A DNA stretch of 64,000 nucleotides, taken from NCBI GenBank assembly GCA_963730405.1, contig CAVSRW010000002.1, positions 124,001 through 188,000 on the forward strand, written 5' to 3'. How positions within the stretch are numbered: position 1 is the first letter of the stretch; every line of letters begins with the position of its first letter. Origin of the DNA: Gaiellasilicea sp963730405. GTDB lineage: Bacteria > Actinomycetota > Thermoleophilia > Gaiellales > Gaiellaceae. Below are positions 32,098 through 41,181 of the stretch, one piece after another. The notes under the pieces are model-generated. The model was not told where the DNA came from. It saw only the letters and a program-made list of their open reading frames with translations, and made no database searches. The position numbers and the translations under genes were made by a program.

Positions 32098-33771
32098 CTA
32101 GATCCGGCCGGAGCGGAGCACACCGATCAGGAGCCAGGCGCCGAGAACACCCGAGACGACGAAGCCGAGCACCGAGAGGAAGTGGATCCCGAAGATCTGC
32201 GGGCCGTCGGTGGCGAGGATCCCGATCAGCGAGGAGCCGAGCAGCCCGCCGGCGACGACGAGCGCGACCACGAGCCGGTTGAAGACGACGTCGAGCTTGT
32301 GCATGAACTCGTCGAGGCCCTTGTGGACGAAGCCGACCTCGATCTGGCCGTCGCGGATCTCCTGGAGCACGTCGTGCACCTGGTAGGGCAGCTCGTTCGC
32401 GATCTCGAACAGCTCTCGCCCTCGCTTCTGCGCGCGGGCCGCGACCCGGCTGGGTGAGAAGCGCTCCAGCATCAGCTCGCGTGCGTATGGACGCGCGACC
32501 TCGAAGACGTTGAAGCGCGGATACAGCTCGACACCGACCGCACCGAGGGTTGCGATCGCCTTGTCGAGCAGCACGAACCGCGTCGGCAGCTTCAGGTTCA
32601 TCGAGTAGATCAGGGCAAAGCCCTCGCGGATCACCTGAATCGGGTCGATGTCGGCGAGGCTGGCCCCGTAGTAGCGGTAGAAGAGCTCGCGCAGCTCGGC
32701 CGCGAACTCGTCCTCGCGCTCCTTCGGGTAGCGGACGCCGAGCTCCGCGAGCCGGCGCGGCAGCGCGTCCACGTTCTCGGTCGCAGCGTCGATGAAGAGC
32801 CGCGTCAGCCGCGCCATGTCCTCCTCGGTGAGCTTCCCGACGAGCCCGAAGTCGACGAGGCCGATCCGGCCGCCGTCGAGCACGAGCACGTTCGCCGGAT
32901 GCGGGTCGCCGTGGAAGAAGCCGTGCCGGAAGATCATCTCCATCCACGTGTCCGTGACCCGGTACGCGAGCTCGCGGCGCACGTCGAGCGCGGACGCCTC
33001 CACCTCGAAGTCCGCGAGCTGGACGCCCTCGAGGTACTCGAGGGTCAGCATCCGCAAGCCGGAGTAGTCCCAGTAGACCCTCGGCACGACCACCGTCTCG
33101 GAGCCTGCGAAATTGCGCCGGAAGGTGTCGGCGTGCCGCGCCTCGAGCTTGTAGTCGAGCTCCTGGCGGATGAAGCGCGCGAACTCGTCGACGAGGTCGT
33201 TGACGTCGATGAAGTCGAGCGCCCGAACGCGCTCCCTGATCAGTCGGGCGGCCTGGTAGAGCAGCGCGAGGTCGTTCTCGATCTGGATCGGCGCATTCGG
33301 CCGCTGCACCTTGACCACGACCGCCTCGCCGTTCGGCAGCACCGCCCGGTGCACCTGGCCGATCGACGCGGCGGCGATCGGCACCTCGCCGAACTCGAGG
33401 AACGCCTGCTCGAGGGTCAGGCCGAGCTCCTCCTCGACCACCTCGCGCACCTGGGCGAAGGGGAACGGCGTCACGTCGTCCTGGAGGCCCCGCAGCTCGG
33501 CGACGATGTCCGGCGGGACGACGTCGGGGCGGGTCGAGAGCAGCTGCCCGAACTTGACGAACGTCGGGCCGAGCTCGTCCAGCATCTCGCGCAGGTGGCG
33601 GCCGCGCTCCGAGCCGGTCGCGGCCTCCGGGCTCACCTCGACGCGCGCCGTCCAGGGCAGCAGGTCGGTCAGCTTGTGCCGTTCGAAGAAATAGCCGAAG
33701 CCGTGCCGGACCGCGACCTGCGCGATCTCCGAGAGCCGGCCGATCTTGCGCGTGCGCGGTCGCGTCGCCAT
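32098..33771 (-). CDS. AarF/UbiB-family atypical kinase
   Basis: The 557-residue protein has the ABC1/UbiB core. KxGQ appears as FVKFGQLLSTRPDVVP, the Ala-rich loop as PIAAASIGQVH, the ATP lysine in VVVKVQRP, and the metal site as FHGDPHPANV and GLVDFGLVGKL. Two C-terminal hydrophobic helices anchor it in the membrane (LVVALVVAGGLLGSSLIGI and a second). UbiB proteins support isoprenoid quinone synthesis or lipid handling. In an actinobacterium, menaquinone is the expected quinone. ATG at 33771 lies six bases after AACACT. Confidence 0.92.
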   Translation of the reverse strand: MATRPRTRKIGRLSEIAQVAVRHGFGYFFERHKLTDLLPWTARVEVSPEAATGSERGRHLREMLDELGPTFVKFGQLLSTRPDVVPPDIVAELRGLQDDVTPFPFAQVREVVEEELGLTLEQAFLEFGEVPIAAASIGQVHRAVLPNGEAVVVKVQRPNAPIQIENDLALLYQAARLIRERVRALDFIDVNDLVDEFARFIRQELDYKLEARHADTFRRNFAGSETVVVPRVYWDYSGLRMLTLEYLEGVQLADFEVEASALDVRRELAYRVTDTWMEMIFRHGFFHGDPHPANVLVLDGGRIGLVDFGLVGKLTEEDMARLTRLFIDAATENVDALPRRLAELGVRYPKEREDEFAAELRELFYRYYGASLADIDPIQVIREGFALIYSMNLKLPTRFVLLDKAIATLGAVGVELYPRFNVFEVARPYARELMLERFSPSRVAARAQKRGRELFEIANELPYQVHDVLQEIRDGQIEVGFVHKGLDEFMHKLDVVFNRLVVALVVAGGLLGSSLIGILATDGPQIFGIHFLSVLGFVVSGVLGAWLLIGVLRSGRI

Positions 33772-33823
33772 CCCGGAAGTGTTCCACGCGCCGCAGGAGA
33801 CTCCCACCCGGGAAGATAGAGCC

Positions 33824-35281
33824 GTGGACGAGGGCCTCATGCTCCTGCTCGTCGGCGGCATTCTCGCCGCCAGCATCATCGCCGCGCTCGGCGCCGCGCG
33901 GACCGGGCTGCCGGTCCTGTCGGCGTTCCTGGCGCTCGGGATGCTGCTCGGCTCCGACGGGCCGGGCGGGATCGACTTCGACGACGCCGAGCTCGCCCGC
34001 GAGGTCGGCATCGTCGGCCTGGCCCTGATTCTCTACGAGGGCGGCCTGCAGACCTCATGGCGCCGGCTCCGCGAGGTCGCCGTGCCCGCGGCCCTGCTCG
34101 GCACGGTCGGCGTCGTGGTCAGTGCAGTGCTGACCGGCGCCGCGGCGTATCTGCTCTTCGACCTCTCCTGGCTCGAGTCCGTCCTCCTCGGCGCCGTCGT
34201 CTCCTCGACCGACGCCGCGGCGGTCTTCGCCACGCTCCGCTTCACGCACATCCGGCGCAGGCTCGCGCGCACGCTCGAGGCCGAGTCGGGCGGCAACGAC
34301 CCGATGGCGATCGCGCTGACGCTCGGCCTGATCGCGTGGATCGAACAGCCGGACGACTACGGCATGGACGACCTGGTGCTGCTCGTCGTGCAGCAGCTCG
34401 GCCTGGGCCTCGTCGTCGGCGTCGCCTTCGGCGCGCTCGCCGCCTGGATCTTCGCCCGCATCCCGCACTCGATCGGCGCGTTCGCACCGGTCGCATCGCT
34501 CGCGGCGGCGGCGCTCTCGTTCGGGCTCGCCGACGTGATCGGCGGCAGCGGCTTCCTGTCGGTCTACCTCGTGGGGCTCGCGGTTGGCAGCACACCGTCC
34601 CGCTACCGGCGACAGCTCGTATCGTTCCACGAGGGGCTCGCGTTCGCAGCGCAGGTGGCCCTGTTCATCGTCCTCGGGCTGCTCGTCTTCCCCTCGGACC
34701 TGCCGGACGTGGCGGTACCGGGGCTCGCACTGGCGCTGGCGCTGATGCTCGTCGCGCGACCCGTGTCGGTCGTGGTGTCGACGGCGTTCAGCGATTTCAA
34801 CGCCCGCGAGCGGATCCTGCTCGGCTGGGCGGGACTGCGCGGCGCGGTGCCGATCGTGCTCGCGACGTTCGTCCTCTCCTCGGACGTGCCGGAGAAGGAG
34901 ACGATCTTCAACGCCGTCTTCTTCGTCGTCGTCGTCTCGGCGATCGTGCAGGGGACGACGCTGGAGCGCGTCGCGGGCCGGCTCGGCCTGATCGCCCCCG
35001 CACCGCCTGTACGCGAGGCGCCGCTCGAGGTGGGGCCGCTGAGCAAGCTCGAGCTCGTCGACTTCGCGGTCGCGGGCGACCACGCCGTGAACGGCTCGGC
35101 CGTGCGCGAGCTCGGCCTCCCGCGATCGGCGCTGATCGCTGTGATCAACCGCGGCGACGAGACGATCCCGCCGCGCGGCAGCACCGTCGTCAAGGCCGGC
35201 GACCGGCTCTTCGTCCTGATCCCGCGCACGATGCGCGCAGACCTCGAGGACGTCTTCTCCCGCTGGCGTAGACGCGTCTGA
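33824..35281 (+). CDS. CPA1-family cation/proton antiporter with TrkA-C domain
   Basis: The 485-residue protein has 12 or so membrane segments. The family features SSTDAAAVFATLR and EAESGGNDPMAIALTLG mark the ion site. A C-terminal RCK-C (TrkA_C) domain, LVDFAVAGDHAVNGSAVRELGLP, runs from about residue 400. The closest named relatives are potassium/proton antiporters of the NhaP2/CvrA type. The GTG at 33824 gives the natural N-terminus, with GGGAAG a few bases before it. A hairpin follows the stop. Confidence 0.9.
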   Translation: MDEGLMLLLVGGILAASIIAALGAARTGLPVLSAFLALGMLLGSDGPGGIDFDDAELAREVGIVGLALILYEGGLQTSWRRLREVAVPAALLGTVGVVVSAVLTGAAAYLLFDLSWLESVLLGAVVSSTDAAAVFATLRFTHIRRRLARTLEAESGGNDPMAIALTLGLIAWIEQPDDYGMDDLVLLVVQQLGLGLVVGVAFGALAAWIFARIPHSIGAFAPVASLAAAALSFGLADVIGGSGFLSVYLVGLAVGSTPSRYRRQLVSFHEGLAFAAQVALFIVLGLLVFPSDLPDVAVPGLALALALMLVARPVSVVVSTAFSDFNARERILLGWAGLRGAVPIVLATFVLSSDVPEKETIFNAVFFVVVVSAIVQGTTLERVAGRLGLIAPAPPVREAPLEVGPLSKLELVDFAVAGDHAVNGSAVRELGLPRSALIAVINRGDETIPPRGSTVVKAGDRLFVLIPRTMRADLEDVFSRWRRRV

Positions 35282-35307
35282 GTTGTCGGCGCGCGAGAAC
35301 CCCTGAA

Positions 35308-35323
35308 GGGCCGCGTCCGGCCC
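35308..35323. terminator. Hairpin between convergent genes
   Basis: GGGCCG and CGGCCC pair around CGTC in the 51-nt gap between the antiporter and the UbiK-like gene, which converge. A bidirectional terminator is plausible. There is no T tract. Confidence 0.4.
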
Positions 35324-35332
35324 GGCCACTTC

Positions 35333-35554
35333 CTAGCCGTTGCGCTCGAGCAGCTTCAGCCGGTGCTCGAGCTGGGCGAGCCGGAGCTCGAGCGACTCGA
35401 GCTCCTCGCGCCGGACGAGCCCGAGCTCGCGCGCGATCCGCTCGCCCGTGTCCTGCGGCAACTCGGTCAGCTTGTCGACGCCCGAGCGCAGCTGGGCTGC
35501 CAGCTCTTCGACGAGCTGGCGGAGCACGAACGCCTGGTTATCGGGAGCGACCAT
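35333..35554 (-). CDS. Small coiled-coil protein, UbiK/BMFP-like
   Basis: The 73-residue protein has a helical N-terminal half (FVLRQLVEELAAQLRSGVDKL) and a C-terminal heptad coiled coil, GLVRREELESLELRLAQLEH. The order and the VRREE(L/F)xxL motif resemble UbiK / BMFP-domain proteins, which form trimeric coiled coils on membranes. It is tightly linked to secDF, overlapping its end by 17 nt, so it could serve the membrane instead. The UbiB-like gene two genes away makes a quinone link possible but unproven. Confidence 0.55.
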   Translation of the reverse strand: MVAPDNQAFVLRQLVEELAAQLRSGVDKLTELPQDTGERIARELGLVRREELESLELRLAQLEHRLKLLERNG

Positions 35555-38348
35555 GCGGGCGGGCCGAGCGTCGCTGCCGGCGCCGGTCGCGCTTCGTCTG
35601 TGCCGTGCTGTCCAAGGCACCGTCGGCTGTTGCACCCTCGGCGGCCAAACCATCGGCCGGCACACCGTCGCCCTGGAGCACGTCCGGGACGAGATCGGGC
35701 GTCGGGCGCGCGGCCGCAAGCTCCTCGGCCTCCTTCAGCAGGCCGCCGACGGAGCCGGCGTCCGAGTACGACTCCTCCTTGCGGCGCGCGTACTCGGGCT
35801 CCTTCTCCTTCAGCCAGGAGAGGAGCGGCGCCGCGATGAAGATCGACGAGTAGGCGCCGGCGCCGATACCGACGAGCAGCGCGAAGGCGAAGTCCTTCAG
35901 CGTCTCGCCCCCGAAGAAGTAGAGCGTCGAGATCGGCAGCAGCGTGATGAACGTCGTCGCGAGCGAGCGCGGGATCGTCTCCCAGAGCGAGACGTTCGCG
36001 ATCGTACGGAACGACGCCCGCTTCATCAGCGGGATGTTCTCGCGGATACGGTCGAAGATGATGATCGTGTCGTAGATCGAGTAGCCGAGCACGGTCAGCA
36101 CCGCGGCGACCGTCGCGGTCGTCACCTCCCGGCCGAGCAGCGCGTAGATGCCGATCGTGATCACCACGTCGTGGATGAGCGCGATCATCACCGGGCCCGC
36201 GAACTTCGCCTGGAAGCGGAACGCGATGTAGATCGTGATCAGGAGCAGCGAGACGATGATCGCGAGGATCGCCCCCTCGGCGATCTGGCGCCCGAAGCTC
36301 GCGGAGACGGTCTGGACGCTCGCGTCGGCCTCGAAGGCGCGGTCGAGCCGCTGGAGGACGTTCCTCGTGTCCTCCGGGGTCAGTTCCTCGGACTGGATCT
36401 GGAAGCCGCCGTAGGCGTCGCCCACCGCCTCGCCGCGGCCGACGATCTGCGCGCCGGCGAGCCCGAGCTCGGCGACCTCCTGGCGGACATCGTCGATCTG
36501 GACGGGCTCGGGCACCGTCGCCGTGATCTTCGACCCACCCTCGAAGTCGATCCCGAGGTTGAGCCCCTTGAGCCCGATCGCGCCGAGCGAGATCGCGAGC
36601 ACGACGGCAGAGATCCCGAACCAGTACTTGCGCAGGCCGACGAAGTCGCGCCGGATCCACGCAGGCGGCTCGCCTTCGGCGCCCATCAGCTTCGGGTTGT
36701 CGAACCAGCGGAAGCCGGCGAGGAGGCCGAGGATCGCGCGCGTCGCGGCGACCGCCGTGAGCAGCGAGATCAGCGTTCCGATCAGGAGCATGAGGGCGAA
36801 GCCCTTCACGCCGGCGGTCGCGACCAGGAAGAGCACCAGCGCCGTGATCGCCGTGACGACGTTCGCGTCGATGATCGTCGCGAAGCCCTTGCCGTAGCCC
36901 GCGGCGATCGCCGCCCGGACGGATTTGCCCGCGCGGTACTCCTCCTTCACGCGTTCGAAGATGACGATGTTGGCGTCGGCCGCCACCCCCAGTGTCAGGA
37001 TCATCCCTGCGAAGCCCGGCAGGGTCAGGGTGACGTTGAAGACCAGGATCGCCGCGTAGAGGAAGGCGGCATAGATGCAGAGTCCGATCACGGCGACGAC
37101 GCCGAGGACGCGGTAGAAGATGAGCAGGAACAGCGCGACGACGATCAGGCCTGCGATCGCCGCCTTCCATGCTTCCGCGAGCGAGTCCTTGCCGAGCGTC
37201 GCCGAGATCGCAGTCGTCTCGAGCGTCTTGAACGTGACGGGCAGGGCGCCGCTCTGGAGGACGAGCGCGAGGTCCTGCGCCTCGCCGAGGTCGCCGATGC
37301 CGCTGATCTGGGCGCCGTTCGTGCCGCCGATCCCGTTCGGGTACTGCTCGAAGTCGATCGACGGCCAGGACTTGATCTGGCGGTCGAGCACGATCGCGAA
37401 GTGCTGGAACGAGTTCGCGGGGTCGCCCTGGCCGCCCGTGATGTTGTGGCGGGCGCGGCCGCGGTCGGCCTCGCGGTTCGTGATCTCGCCGAACTTGTCG
37501 CCGCCCTCCTCCGTGAACTGCATCGTCACGATCGGCTCGCCCGTGTTCGTGTCGAAGTCCTGCCGCGTGCCGTCGAGCTTCAGGTCGGCGCCGGTCATCT
37601 CCGGGACGCGCTTCGCTTCGTCCGGGTTCGAGGGGTCGTGCTTGAGCAGGTAGTAGAAGTTCTGCCGCGGGTTCTCGACGCCGACGCCGGGGCAGACGAC
37701 CTCGCCGACGCCGCAGCTGACGACGACCGTCTTCGGCGGGACGCCGAAAAGACGCCAGCCCTTCGGCAGCTCGCCGCGCTCGCCTGCGGCCTCGACCGCG
37801 TCCGACTGCAGCAGCCCGTCGCTGTCGCGCGCCGGCCCGGCGCGCAGCTTCTTCTTGTCGTCGAAGAGGTACCAGTTCGTCTTGGCGTTCTCACCCACGA
37901 GTGCCTGCTGGCCGGCGAGGAGCTCGTAGAGAGACTCCTTCGGCGCCGGGAAGCCGCCCGAGATGGACGGCGGCGCGAGGTTGGCCTCGAGGTCGAAGAG
38001 CTCGAGCTGCGCCGTCTGGCCGAGGATCCCGATCACGCGGTCCGGGTCCTTGACGCCGGGCAGGTCGATCACGATCTGGTCGTCTCCCTGCTTGCGGATC
38101 TCGGGCTCGGCGACGCCGAGGCGGTCGACGCGGTCACGGAGGATCTCGACGGAGCGGTCGAGATCGGACTCCTGCAGTGTCCCCTCCTCCGGCGGCACTG
38201 CCTGCAGCGTCACCTCGAGCCCGCCTTGCAGGTCGAGGCCCAGGGTCGCCTCGTCGTTGAGCGGCGAACCGGGCACGGCGAGCAGGCCGACGGCAATCAG
38301 GCCCGCGACGATAAGCGCGACGAGAATGAGATGGGGTCGGCGATTCAC
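35538..38348 (-). CDS. secDF: Fused protein translocase subunit SecDF
   Basis: SecD and SecF are joined in one 936-residue protein that uses the proton gradient to pull substrates through SecYEG. The SecD half has TLGLDLQGGLEVTLQ, IVIDLPGVKDPDRV, a long periplasmic domain and six membrane segments (LTLPGFAGMILTLGVAADANIVIFERVKEE). The SecF half begins near residue 570 with LGIDFEGGSKI and has VLGYSIYDTIIIFDRIREN. The GTG at 38348 is 42 nt after yajC. An acidic, then basic, tail closes the protein. Confidence 0.96.
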   Translation of the reverse strand: MNRRPHLILVALIVAGLIAVGLLAVPGSPLNDEATLGLDLQGGLEVTLQAVPPEEGTLQESDLDRSVEILRDRVDRLGVAEPEIRKQGDDQIVIDLPGVKDPDRVIGILGQTAQLELFDLEANLAPPSISGGFPAPKESLYELLAGQQALVGENAKTNWYLFDDKKKLRAGPARDSDGLLQSDAVEAAGERGELPKGWRLFGVPPKTVVVSCGVGEVVCPGVGVENPRQNFYYLLKHDPSNPDEAKRVPEMTGADLKLDGTRQDFDTNTGEPIVTMQFTEEGGDKFGEITNREADRGRARHNITGGQGDPANSFQHFAIVLDRQIKSWPSIDFEQYPNGIGGTNGAQISGIGDLGEAQDLALVLQSGALPVTFKTLETTAISATLGKDSLAEAWKAAIAGLIVVALFLLIFYRVLGVVAVIGLCIYAAFLYAAILVFNVTLTLPGFAGMILTLGVAADANIVIFERVKEEYRAGKSVRAAIAAGYGKGFATIIDANVVTAITALVLFLVATAGVKGFALMLLIGTLISLLTAVAATRAILGLLAGFRWFDNPKLMGAEGEPPAWIRRDFVGLRKYWFGISAVVLAISLGAIGLKGLNLGIDFEGGSKITATVPEPVQIDDVRQEVAELGLAGAQIVGRGEAVGDAYGGFQIQSEELTPEDTRNVLQRLDRAFEADASVQTVSASFGRQIAEGAILAIIVSLLLITIYIAFRFQAKFAGPVMIALIHDVVITIGIYALLGREVTTATVAAVLTVLGYSIYDTIIIFDRIRENIPLMKRASFRTIANVSLWETIPRSLATTFITLLPISTLYFFGGETLKDFAFALLVGIGAGAYSSIFIAAPLLSWLKEKEPEYARRKEESYSDAGSVGGLLKEAEELAAARPTPDLVPDVLQGDGVPADGLAAEGATADGALDSTAQTKRDRRRQRRSARPHGRSR

Positions 38349-38390
38349 GCGGTCAGCAGGTTAGCTGGGTTCTCATTCTTGTTGCATGAA

Positions 38391-38681
38391 TTATTCGTGA
38401 GCATCTCCGGGAGAATCTCCCGGAGCGATCACCGCCGCGATGCCTTTCCTGACGACGCGAACGTTCGTCCCCGGCGCGATCTCGACCTCCAGCGTGTCCT
38501 CCTCCTCGTCGACGCTCCGGACACGGCCGAGCAGGCCTCCGAGCGTGACGATCTCGTCCCCGACGGCGACGGACTCGTGCAGCTGGCGCTGCTCCTGCAG
38601 CCGACGCCGCTGCGGCTTGATGACGAAGAGCCAGAACAGGACGAACAGCGCGACGATGACGATCAGTCCACCTGGTTCCAA
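38391..38681 (-). CDS. yajC: Preprotein translocase subunit YajC
   Basis: YajC is a one-helix partner of SecDF. The 96-residue protein has GGLIVIVALFVLFWLFVIKPQRRR followed by the small beta domain VGDEIVTLGGLLGRVRSV and the tail VRVVRKGIAAVI. The start is a TTG at 38681 with GGAGG four bases upstream. It overlaps the end of tgt by 19 nt. The order tgt-yajC-secDF is the common one in bacteria. Confidence 0.94.
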   Translation of the reverse strand: MEPGGLIVIVALFVLFWLFVIKPQRRRLQEQRQLHESVAVGDEIVTLGGLLGRVRSVDEEEDTLEVEIAPGTNVRVVRKGIAAVIAPGDSPGDAHE

Positions 38682-39800
38682 GGATCCTCCTGCGGGCCGC
38701 CGGCGAGCCGGGCGAGCGCCTCGGCCGTATAGGCCTCGAGCTCGCCACGTTCGATCGCCGCCCGCGCCCCCGCGGTCAGTTCGAGTACGAAGTGGAGATT
38801 ATGCAGGCTCAGTAGGCGGAGCCCGAGCAGCTCGTCCTGGTTGACGAGATGCCGGACGTACGCCCGGGAGAAGCGCGCGCACGCCGGGCAGCCGCAGCCC
38901 TCCTCCAGCGGCCTCGGATCCCTGGCGAAGCGCGTGTTGCGGAGGTTCAGCCGACCCGACGCGGTGAGCGCCGATCCCGTCCGGGCGGTGCGTGTCGGCA
39001 GGACGCAGTCGAACATGTCGATCCCCGCGCCGATCACGCGCAGGATCCCCTCGGCATCACCGATCCCCATGAAGTAGCGGGGCTTCTCCCGCGGGAGCAG
39101 CGGCGCGGCCCAGCCGGTGGCGTCGAACATCTCCTCGCGGCTCTCCCCGACGGCGAGCCCGCCGAGTGCATGGCCGTCGAACCCGAGCGCAGCGATCTCC
39201 TCGATCGAGCGGCGCCGCAGCTCGGGGTCGGCGGCCGCCCTGCGTGATCCCGAAGACGAGCTGGCCCGGCGCCGTCTCGGCTTCACGCTGGCGCGCGGCC
39301 CAGAGCGTCGTCAGCCGCACGGCCTCCTCGAGCTCCGCACGCGGCACGCCGGCCGGCGGGCAGATGTCGAACGCCATCGCGATGTCCGAGCCCAGGTTGC
39401 GCTGGATTCGCGCCGCTACCTCCGGCGAGAAGCGGGCGGGCGCACCGTCGTAGACCGAGCGGAAGGTGACCCCGTCGTCGTCGACGCCCAGCAGCGTGTC
39501 GCGGAGCGAGAAGACCTGGAAGCCGCCGGAGTCGGTCAGGATCGGCCCGTCCCAGCCGGCGAAGGCGTGCAGCCCGCCGAGCTCCGCGATCAGCTCGTCG
39601 CCGGGGCGGAAATGGAGGTGGTACGTGTTGCCGAGGATGATCTGCGAGCCGATCGCGCGCAGCTCGTCCGGGTCGACGCTCTTCACCGTGCCTTTCGTGC
39701 CGACGGGCATGAACGCGGGCGTCCTGATCTCGCCGTGGGCGGTGCGGAGGGTGCCGGCGCGTGCGGCGCCGTCGGTCGCGGTCACCTCGAAGTGGCTCAC
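38663..39800 (-). CDS. tgt: tRNA-guanine transglycosylase, reading frame broken near 39240
   Basis: Tgt swaps guanine 34 for preQ1 (or a later precursor) in tRNAs with GUN anticodons. Both halves are full. The first has FMPVGTKGTVKSV, LGNTYHLHFRPG, TDSGGFQVFSL and FDICPPAG. The second has LGGLAVGESREEMF, YFMGIGDAEGILR, GIDMFDCVLPTR and zinc ligands CGCPAC with the final H. The break comes at FGITQGG, where cagggcggccgccgacccc has one extra C or two missing bases. The GTG at 39800 overlaps the queA stop as GTGA. About 377 residues are expected. Confidence 0.9.
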
Positions 39801-40726
39801 AGGATCAGCATCGCGTCGCCGAAGGAGTAGAAGCGGTAGCGCTCCTCGATTGCGAGACGGTACAACCGCCGCGTCTCCTCGATCCCGGCAAAGGCCATCA
39901 CGAGCGCGAGCAGCGTCGAGCGCGGCAGGTGGAAGTTCGTCAGGAGCGCGTCGACGCGCCGGAACTCGAAGCCGGGCGTGATGAAGAGCGACGTCCGACC
40001 TTGCAACAGACTGTTGCTTGCGACCGTCTCGAGCACGCGGACGCTCGTCGTCCCGACCGCGAGCACGCGGTCGGCGGCCGCGATCCGCTCCCACGCTTCC
40101 GGCCGGACGGAGTAGCGCTCGCCGTGCAGCTCGTGCTCCTCGAGCGTCCCGGTCGCGAGCGGCCGAAACGTGTCGAGGCCGACGTGAAGCGTGACGCGCT
40201 CGACGTCGAGCCGGCCGAGGAGCTCCGGGGTGAAGTGGAGGCCCGCGGTCGGCGCCGCAGCAGAGCCGGCCTCGTCGGCGTAGACCGTCTGGTAGCGGGC
40301 GGGATCCGTGAGCGGCTCGGTGATGTACGGAGGCAGCGGCGTCTCCCCGGCGGGCTCACCGTCGAGCCGTACCCGCCAGCGCCCTTCGCCGAGGTGCTCG
40401 AGCAGCTCGACCGGCCCGTGGCGATCGCCCGCCCGGAGGCGCCGGGTCGGCCGCGCGAGAGCGAGCCAGTGGCCGTTCCCCTCGTGCTCGAGCAGCAGCA
40501 CCTCTCCCTTCGGCCGCTCGATCCGGATCCGCGCGGGCACGACCTTCGTATCGTTGACGACGGCGAGCTCGCCGGACAGCTCGTCGGGCAGCTCGGCGAA
40601 CGTGCGGTGTCGGACGTCGCCGCGCGAGCGGTCGAAGACGAGGAGCCGCGACGCGTCCCGCCGCTCCGCCGGGTGCTGGGCGATCAGCTCCGAGGGCAGG
40701 TCGTAGTCGAGCTCGGAGGTGTCCAT
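39797..40726 (-). CDS. queA: S-adenosylmethionine:tRNA ribosyltransferase-isomerase
   Basis: QueA moves the ribosyl part of SAM onto preQ1-tRNA to form epoxyqueuosine. The 309-residue protein opens TSELDYDLPSELIAQHPAERRDASRLLV. It has the conserved ETP-PPYI segment, GLHFTPELL, VGTTSVRVLE and TNFHLPRSTLLALVMAFAG. ATG at 40726 starts at the family N-terminus. A variable linker after VLETVA, normally the GG-x-G region, contains the palindrome described separately. The next step (QueG) is encoded at 57477-58486. Confidence 0.95.
   Translation of the reverse strand: MDTSELDYDLPSELIAQHPAERRDASRLLVFDRSRGDVRHRTFAELPDELSGELAVVNDTKVVPARIRIERPKGEVLLLEHEGNGHWLALARPTRRLRAGDRHGPVELLEHLGEGRWRVRLDGEPAGETPLPPYITEPLTDPARYQTVYADEAGSAAAPTAGLHFTPELLGRLDVERVTLHVGLDTFRPLATGTLEEHELHGERYSVRPEAWERIAAADRVLAVGTTSVRVLETVASNSLLQGRTSLFITPGFEFRRVDALLTNFHLPRSTLLALVMAFAGIEETRRLYRLAIEERYRFYSFGDAMLIL
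40003..40017. repeat. Palindrome inside queA, third copy of the AACAG/CTGTT element
   Basis: GCAACAG and CTGTTGC face each other across one base. Including the flanks, 16 of the 17 bases TTGCAACAGACTGTTGC match the element at 60611-60635 (only the fourth base differs). It lies in the coding sequence and specifies the residues SNSLLQ at a family-variable loop of QueA, so it does not hit a conserved residue. Confidence 0.6.
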
Positions 40727-40735
40727 CCGACGGCC

Positions 40736-40745
40736 AGCGTAGCCT
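40736..40745. promoter_or_regulatory. Overlapping divergent -10 boxes of queA and the coiled-coil gene
   Basis: TAGCCT (40740-40745, plus) lies seven bases before the GTG at 40753. TACGCT (40741-40736, minus) lies nine bases before the queA ATG. The two boxes share bases 40740-40741, so both genes cannot be started at once from here. Confidence 0.5.
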
Positions 40746-40752
40746 CCTGCCC

Positions 40753-41181
40753 GTGGACGAGAAGACACTGGAACGGGCGAAGGCGCGCATCGCCGAGGCC
40801 GCGTCCGGACGGGTCGCGCCGGCCGAGCTCGAGGCAGCGCTGGAGCGCGCGCGCGCCCAGGTCGAGGCGCTCGCGGCCGCGGCGGCGGAGCTCGAGGGAA
40901 CCCTTCCGGAGAAGGTCACCGCGGCGGTTCACGACGGCCTCCGGGCGGAGGTGCTTCCGGTCGGGCGCAACCTCGCCGAGATCCGCGGACTGCTCAACCA
41001 GGTGATCCGCCGGCTCGAGCGGCTCGAGGGCGACATGCTCGCCGAGCGGCACGCCCGCATCGACGATCTCGCGCTGCTCGTCGACCTCGTCTCGTCGGGG
41101 TGGAAGGGCGTGAGCGACCGGCTCGAGCGTCTCGAGCGGACGACGGACGCGCCGATCCACGCGCCGCTCGAAGCCGCCTAG
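40753..41181 (+). CDS. Coiled-coil hypothetical protein
   Basis: The 142-residue protein is almost all helix, with heptads in AELEAALERARAQVEALAAAAAELEG and in LLNQVIRRLERLEGDMLAERHARIDDLALLVDLV. It has no signal peptide, membrane segment or cysteine. The GTG start is leaderless by its promoter box. No family is recognised. The gene is convergent with the histidine kinase gene, one base apart. A structural or scaffolding role is guesswork. Confidence 0.65.
   Translation: MDEKTLERAKARIAEAASGRVAPAELEAALERARAQVEALAAAAAELEGTLPEKVTAAVHDGLRAEVLPVGRNLAEIRGLLNQVIRRLERLEGDMLAERHARIDDLALLVDLVSSGWKGVSDRLERLERTTDAPIHAPLEAA

Noticed and set aside
32899..33819. A 306-codon plus-strand frame antisense to the UbiB-like gene.
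   Set aside because: It shows only the Leu/Arg/Asp bias of a shadow frame and no family features.
35340..38732. A long open frame of more than 1,100 codons on the plus strand, antisense to secDF.
   Set aside because: It is Arg, Asp and Glu rich with no domain. It mirrors codon bias of the real genes secDF and yajC on the other strand.
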